Assembly: GCA_903929895.1 (NCBI GenBank)
Contig: CAIYWM010000238.1
Span: 1-18,384 of the forward strand
From: an uncultured Alphaproteobacteria bacterium
GTDB lineage: Bacteria; Pseudomonadota; Alphaproteobacteria; Reyranellales; Reyranellaceae
Reading direction: 5' to 3'
Length of the DNA stretch: 18,384 bases
Part shown: positions 14,887-18,384 of the stretch, one piece after another
Layout of the letters: each line of letters starts with the position of its first letter
How positions within the stretch are numbered: position 1 is the first letter of the stretch
Program-made: the position numbers and the translations under genes
Notes under the pieces: generated by a model
The model's input: the letters and a program-made list of their open reading frames with translations, nothing else
What the model was told of the DNA's origin: nothing
Databases searched by the model: none

Positions 14887-15705
14887 CTACTCGGCGGCGC
14901 GCAGCAGCGGCGCCGACCGCGCCGCCATGCGTTCCCGGCAGGCGGCGGAGAAGGCATCGAACAGCTTCATCGACACCGGATTCTCGAGCGCCTTGTATTC
15001 GGGGTGCCATTGCAGCGCCAGCACGAAGCCCGGCGCATCGGGCACGCTCAGCGCCTCGACCTGCCCGTCCTCGCAGCAGGTCGCCTCGATCCGGGCCCGC
15101 GGCGCCAGCACGTCGACGCCCTGTCCATGCAGCGAGTTCACCCTCACGCGACGCTCGCCCAGCAGGTGCTGCAGCAGGCCGCCTTCGGCGATGTCGACGT
15201 CGTGGGCCGGCGCATAGTTCACGTCGATGTCGGGCGACTTGGGCGAACGGTGATCGCGCCGGCCCTCGACCTCGTGCACGTGCTGGTGCAGCGAGCCGCC
15301 CAGCGCGACATTGACCTCCTGCAGGCCGCGGCAGATCGCGAACAGCGGCACGCCGCGGTCGATCGTGTGCCGGATCAGCGGCAGGGTGGTGGAGTCGCGC
15401 GCGCGGTCGTGCAGCGTGCCCTCGCGGCTCTCCCTGCCATAGTGATGCGGCTCGACGTTGGACGGGCTGCCGGTCAGCAGCACGCCGTCGAGACTGTCGA
15501 GCAGGCGATCCATCGCTTCGAGGAAGCCCGGCTCGTCATCGCCGAACTCGGGCCCGATGGCGGGGATCAGGACCGGCAGGCCGCCCGCAGCGCGAAGCGC
15601 CGCCTGGACATATTTCTCACCGACCGTGTGATGCCAGCCGCCTCGACCATTTTCCTTGAGACATGCGGAAACACCGATCAGGGGGCGCGGAGAAGAGCGA
15701 TTCAT
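14887..15705 (-). CDS. Gamma-glutamyl hydrolase family protein (peptidase C26, PuuD-like class I amidotransferase)
   Basis: The product is 272 residues. The fold is a class-I glutamine amidotransferase with the catalytic Cys in AICRG (C125) and the His/Glu pair in QWHPE (H234, E236). LLTGSPSNVEPHHYG and GGSLHQH are typical of gamma-glutamyl-GABA hydrolase and related enzymes, which free a carboxylate or amine from a gamma-glutamyl conjugate. The frame extends to 15837, but MNRSSPRPLIGVSACLKENG is the normal family start, and a good promoter lies about 34 nt upstream of it. It precedes the gentisate dioxygenase-like gene by 7 nt, so the two are surely co-transcribed. No puuA, puuB or puuC homologue is present, so polyamine breakdown is not implied. 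Confidence 0.9.
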   Translation of the reverse strand: MNRSSPRPLIGVSACLKENGRGGWHHTVGEKYVQAALRAAGGLPVLIPAIGPEFGDDEPGFLEAMDRLLDSLDGVLLTGSPSNVEPHHYGRESREGTLHDRARDSTTLPLIRHTIDRGVPLFAICRGLQEVNVALGGSLHQHVHEVEGRRDHRSPKSPDIDVNYAPAHDVDIAEGGLLQHLLGERRVRVNSLHGQGVDVLAPRARIEATCCEDGQVEALSVPDAPGFVLALQWHPEYKALENPVSMKLFDAFSAACRERMAARSAPLLRAAE

Positions 15706-15738
15706 GGGCTGCCGGAGCGTGCAAATAGAGGGAAATTC

Positions 15739-15767
15739 ATTGTCACTGTTGCCCCGTGTTTTGGCAA
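15739..15767 (-). promoter_or_regulatory. Sigma70-like promoter for the amidase-dioxygenase operon
   Basis: On the minus strand TTGCCA (15767-15762) and GACAAT (15744-15739) are 17 nt apart, matching 5 of 6 and 4 of 6 consensus bases. The start would fall near 15732, about 27 nt before the ATG at 15705, which supports that start. A perfect 10-bp palindrome, GGCAATTGCC (15763-15772), overlaps the -35 box and could be an operator or chance. The gap also serves secB on the other strand. Confidence 0.5.
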
Positions 15768-15869
15768 TTGCCGGGCGCCCGATCCTGCCCGCAGCTTGTG
15801 CAGTGCAGCCCTGCATGGTACCGCCGCGCCGCAGCAAAACGTTTGTCCAAGACGATTGGAAAGAGCGCC

Positions 15870-16391
15870 ATGACGACCACCCCTCCGCCGTCCGCCCCGC
15901 CCTCCGGCCAGACCGCCCAGGCGGGCCCCGCCGCGCCGCTCACCCTGCACGGCCAGTACATCAAGGATCTCAGCTTCGAGAATCCGCGTGCGCCGCAGAG
16001 CCTGATCGAGCAGACGCAGCCGCAGCTCACCCTGAACGTGCAGGTGGCCAACCGCCAGTTCGACACCAAGACCTTCGAAGTGTCGCTCACGATCGAGGCC
16101 TCCGCGCATACGCCGGAGAAGGAGCCCCTGTTCATGCTCGAGCTGGTCTATGCCGGCACCGTGACGCTGGGCGACCTGCCGCAGGAAGCGTTCGGCCCGA
16201 TGCTGTTCATCGAGACGCCGCGCCTGCTGTTCCCGTTCGCCCGCGCCATCGTCGCCAACGCCACGCGCGAGGCCGGCTTCCCGCCGCTCAACATCGCGCC
16301 GGTCGATTTCGTGGCTCTCTTCCGCCAGCAGCTCGAGGCCAATGGCGGCCAGATGCCCGGCGTCCCCGCCGGCCCGGTCGGCCACGCCTGA
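15870..16391 (+). CDS. secB: Protein-export chaperone SecB
   Basis: The product is 173 residues. SecB is a cytoplasmic tetramer that keeps precursor proteins unfolded and hands them to SecA. Family hallmarks are GQYIKDLSFENP (28-39), QFDTKTFEVSLTIEA, FMLELVYAGTV and the C-terminal ETPRLLFPFAR, GFPPLNIAPVDFVALF. The Pro/Ala-rich first 22 residues and C-terminal tail are variable regions. An upstream in-frame codon would add 38 residues unlike any SecB; the ATG at 15870 has GGAAAGAG about 5-9 nt before it. The gene ends 1 nt from the end of dnaQ on the other strand. Confidence 0.96.
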   Translation: MTTTPPPSAPPSGQTAQAGPAAPLTLHGQYIKDLSFENPRAPQSLIEQTQPQLTLNVQVANRQFDTKTFEVSLTIEASAHTPEKEPLFMLELVYAGTVTLGDLPQEAFGPMLFIETPRLLFPFARAIVANATREAGFPPLNIAPVDFVALFRQQLEANGGQMPGVPAGPVGHA

Positions 16392-16392
16392 G

Positions 16393-17079
16393 CTAGGCCG
16401 CGTTGGCCTTCAGCCAGAGCGGATCGCTGATCTTCTTCAGGAACTCCTCGTGCGCAGCGAGCTCGGCAGGGCTTGCCGCGTGCGGACGGGCCGGCCGGAT
16501 GGGCCGGCCCTGGTCGACGAGGCCTTCGAGGCCCGCCGCCGCCATCTCCGGGGCCAGGCCGAGATCGCGCTGCCGCCCCCCGCTCAGCTCCAGATAGACT
16601 TCCGCCAGCAGCTCCGAATCGAGCAGCGCCCCGTGCTTGGTACGCTTGGTGTTGTCGATGCCGAAGCGGTCGCACAGGGCATCGAGGCTGGCGCGCTGGC
16701 CGGGAAACTTGCGCCGCGACAGCGAGACGGTGTCGACATAGTCGTTCGCGATCCTGGGCTTGCCGGCACGGGAAAGCTCGGCGTTGAGGAAGCCCAGGTC
16801 GAACTGCGCGTTGTGGATGACGAGCTGGGCTTCGCCCAGGAACTCCAGCAGTTCGTCGGCCTTGTCGGCGAACAGCGGCTTGTCGGCCAGGAATTCGTCG
16901 GTGAGGCCGTGCACTTCCTGTGCGCCGGCCGGCATCGGCATCTCGGGATTTAGGTAGAGCTGCAGCGAGCGGCCGGTGGCCACCAGGTTGACCAGCTCGA
17001 TGCAGCCGATCTCGACCACGCGATGGCCGGCGAGAGGATCGAGGCCCGTGGTCTCGGTATCGAGGACGACTTCACGCAT
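16393..17079 (-). CDS. dnaQ: DNA polymerase III epsilon subunit (3'-5' proofreading exonuclease)
   Basis: The product is 228 residues. It is the DEDDh exonuclease that removes mismatched bases during replication as part of the polymerase III core. All metal ligands are present: DTETTGLDP (D7, E9), HNAQFDLGFL (D94) and KHGALLDSELLAEVY (H149, D154), matching D12, E14, D103, H162 and D167 of the E. coli enzyme. The C-terminal segment (about 170-228) is where the polymerase-binding tail lies, ending with FLKKISDPLWLKANAA. The frame extends to 17211 but MREVVLDTETTG is the normal start; the ribosome site is weak. It follows coaE by 25 nt, and the coaE-dnaQ-secB order is common in alphaproteobacteria. 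Confidence 0.96.
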   Translation of the reverse strand: MREVVLDTETTGLDPLAGHRVVEIGCIELVNLVATGRSLQLYLNPEMPMPAGAQEVHGLTDEFLADKPLFADKADELLEFLGEAQLVIHNAQFDLGFLNAELSRAGKPRIANDYVDTVSLSRRKFPGQRASLDALCDRFGIDNTKRTKHGALLDSELLAEVYLELSGGRQRDLGLAPEMAAAGLEGLVDQGRPIRPARPHAASPAELAAHEEFLKKISDPLWLKANAA

Positions 17080-17104
17080 CCCGATCTTGTAGCCCGATGC
17101 GCGC

Positions 17105-17767
17105 CTACTTGCGACGCGCGCGCGCGAGCCGGGCTGTGAATTTCTCCCGCCAGGGATTGGGCGGCCAGAACTGCCCCTGCAGACCGCGCAATTCGGCGAC
17201 CGCCTTGCCAAGCGCCGCGCGGGTCGGCGCCAGTCCCATGCCGGTCGGGATCACGATGCTGGCCTTGCGCCGCTTCAGCGCATCCGGCACCTGCTGGCGC
17301 AGGATGCCCTCGAACTTCTCCGTCGTCATGCCGGGCCGTGCCAGCACGCGCCGACGCTGCAGGAACGCCGGCGCGCTCACGACCAGCGTGGCATCGACGC
17401 GGCGCTCGCCCATCCCCTCGAACAGCAGCGGGATGTCGAGCACAACCAGCTTTTCGCCCGCGAGGGCGGCCCGGCGCAGGAAGGCGCGCTGCCTGTGGCC
17501 GACCAGCGGATGGACAATCGCCTCGAGCCGACGCAGCGCTTCCTTGTTGCCGAACACGCGGGCGCCCAGCGCCTGACGATCGAGCACCCCTGCCTTCACG
17601 ACGCCGGGAAACGCCGCCTCGATACCGGGCAGCGCCGCGCCGCCCGGCGCCTGAAGGGCGTGGACGGCGGCATCGGCGTCGTACACGGGCACGCCCATCT
17701 CCCGCAGCATCTTCGCTGCGGTCGACTTGCCCATGCCGATCGAACCGGTCAGTCCGACGATGACCAT
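17105..17767 (-). CDS. coaE: Dephospho-CoA kinase
   Basis: The product is 220 residues. It adds the 3'-phosphate to dephospho-CoA, the last step of coenzyme A synthesis. It shows the P-loop [12 protein letters not shown] (5-16), the VYDADAAVH motif (D30, D32), [12 protein letters not shown] and DIPLLFEG, all standard for CoaE. The C-terminal tail (about 195-220, rich in Arg and Lys) is somewhat longer than in the E. coli enzyme. The ATG at 17767 is the natural start, with [11 protein letters not shown] as its first residues and only a weak ribosome site. It is followed by dnaQ. Upstream of it, where aroE and maf often lie in alphaproteobacteria, there is a repeat and a quinone oxidoreductase gene. 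Confidence 0.96.
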   Translation of the reverse strand: MVIVGLTGSIGMGKSTAAKMLREMGVPVYDADAAVHALQAPGGAALPGIEAAFPGVVKAGVLDRQALGARVFGNKEALRRLEAIVHPLVGHRQRAFLRRAALAGEKLVVLDIPLLFEGMGERRVDATLVVSAPAFLQRRRVLARPGMTTEKFEGILRQQVPDALKRRKASIVIPTGMGLAPTRAALGKAVAELRGLQGQFWPPNPWREKFTARLARARRK

Positions 17768-17801
17768 CTGGAGTCTTTCCGTCTCAAGTTCCCCCCGCCT
17801 G

Positions 17802-17932
17802 CCTCATCCTGAGGAGGCCCCCCTCGAGTACCTCGGGGTAAACTCGGGCCGTCTCGAAGGATGGGCAACAGACGCGGTGCTCGTGCCCACCCTTCGAGGC
17901 GCGCTCCTCACGGAGCGCGCCTCAGGGTGAGG
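17802..17932. repeat. Long compound palindromic intergenic repeat
   Basis: Three nested or adjacent inverted repeats fill about 130 nt. The outer arms CCTCATCCTGAGG (17802-17814) and CCTCAGGGTGAGG (17920-17932) pair at 12 of 13 positions. The inner arms 17851-17867 and 17881-17897 pair at 15 of 17. A perfect 12-bp hairpin, GAGGCGCGCTCC with loop TCAC, covers 17896-17923. The unit resembles the dispersed palindromes found between genes in Bradyrhizobium-like and Reyranella-like genomes. It differs from the element at 13732-13817. No transposase or other coding frame is present. Confidence 0.85.
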
Positions 17933-17944
17933 CTTTGTTGGCCT

Positions 17945-18384
17945 CTAGGGAACCAGGACGGTCTGACCCGTGGTCTTGCGGCTCTCCAGGTCGATATGGG
18001 CCTGGGCGGCTTCGGCCAGCGGATAATGCTGGTCGATGGAGATCTTCACCTTGCCGCTCTTCACCATCTTGAACAGCGAGCGGGCGCTGGCTTCGAGCTC
18101 GGCGCGCGTCGCGGTGTAGGCGCCGAGGCTGGGGCGCGTGACGTAGATCGAGCCCTTGGCGTTCAGGACACCGATCGGCACCGGCGCGACGGCGCCCGAG
18201 GCGTTGCCGAACGACACCATCAGGCCGCGCGGCTGCAGGCAGTCGAGCGAGGCTGCCCAGGTGTCCTTGCCGACGCCGTCGAACACCACGGGAACGCCCT
18301 TGTTCTTGGTGATCTTCTTCACCTCGGTGACGATGTCCTGCTTGGTGTAGTCGATCACCCACTTGTAGCCGTTCTTCTTGGCCA
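17945..18384 (-). CDS. Quinone oxidoreductase (zeta-crystallin/QOR-like), C-terminal part, cut by window edge
   Basis: The frame is open from the right edge to the TAG at 17945, giving 146 codons, about 45% of a protein usually near 325 residues. The visible half is the end of the nucleotide-binding domain and the C-terminal catalytic segment: WVIDYTKQDIVTEVKKIT, VVFDGVGKDTWAASLDCLQP, GLMVSFGNASGAVAPVPIG and the typical ending HYPLAEAAQAHIDLESRKTTGQTVLVP in pieces. This is a medium-chain dehydrogenase/reductase without zinc, which reduces quinones with NADPH. The start and the main Rossmann motif lie outside the window. The long palindromic repeat follows its stop. Confidence 0.92.
   Translation of the reverse strand, partial: AKKNGYKWVIDYTKQDIVTEVKKITKNKGVPVVFDGVGKDTWAASLDCLQPRGLMVSFGNASGAVAPVPIGVLNAKGSIYVTRPSLGAYTATRAELEASARSLFKMVKSGKVKISIDQHYPLAEAAQAHIDLESRKTTGQTVLVP

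Noticed and set aside
15740..15768. TTGTCA-N17-GGCAAT as a plus-strand promoter for secB
   Set aside because: The -10 box is poor and the leader would be about 100 nt. The same bases make a better promoter on the other strand.

Overview
The window is GC-rich, densely packed DNA with the gene content of an alphaproteobacterial chromosome. The evidence is the coaE-dnaQ-secB neighbourhood, a very large cyclic beta-1,2-glucan synthase, a candidate EcfG-type (general stress response) promoter, and intergenic palindromic repeats of the kind common in Rhizobiales, Rhodospirillales and Reyranella-like genomes. The genus cannot be fixed from the sequence alone. No rRNA, tRNA, CRISPR array, transposase or phage gene was seen.

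Layout. (1) 1-4900, minus: the N-terminal 1,633 codons of a cyclic beta-1,2-glucan synthase (NdvB/ChvB/Cgs), cut by the left edge. A candidate GGAAC-N16-CGTT promoter lies just upstream. (2) 5069-5422, plus: a small secreted protein of unknown function, followed by two hairpins in a convergent gap. (3) 8903-5526, minus: a three-gene operon encoding an exported 12-repeat beta-propeller protein, an LACTB2-like metallo-beta-lactamase-fold hydrolase and an unusual short-chain dehydrogenase. It diverges from (4) 9029-11299, plus: a CaiB/BaiF family CoA-transferase or racemase, an EI24/CysZ-like membrane protein and a small lipoprotein. (5) 11313-12803, minus: a polytopic membrane protein fused to an alpha/beta hydrolase. 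It diverges from 12923-13741, plus: a membrane-anchored LytTR transcription factor whose stop codon lies in an intergenic palindrome. (6) 15705-13836, minus: a class-I glutamine-amidotransferase-like (peptidase C26, PuuD-type) hydrolase followed by a gentisate 1,2-dioxygenase-like bicupin protein. (7) secB (plus), meeting dnaQ and coaE (minus) tail to tail. (8) A long compound palindromic repeat, then the 3' end of a quinone oxidoreductase gene (minus), cut by the right edge.

How the genes work together. The divergent block in 5526-10180 looks like a catabolic or detoxification locus built on acyl-CoA chemistry, but no substrate can be named. The amidase-dioxygenase pair suggests breakdown of an aromatic compound, possibly one carrying a gamma-glutamyl or amide group. 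secB, dnaQ and coaE are housekeeping genes. I see no clear defence system or other obviously new multi-gene system. The most distinctive points are the SDR lacking the classical Ser/Tyr/Lys catalytic positions, the divergent pair of membrane-LytTR regulator and membrane hydrolase, the stress-type promoter at the glucan synthase, and the repeat-supplied stop codon.
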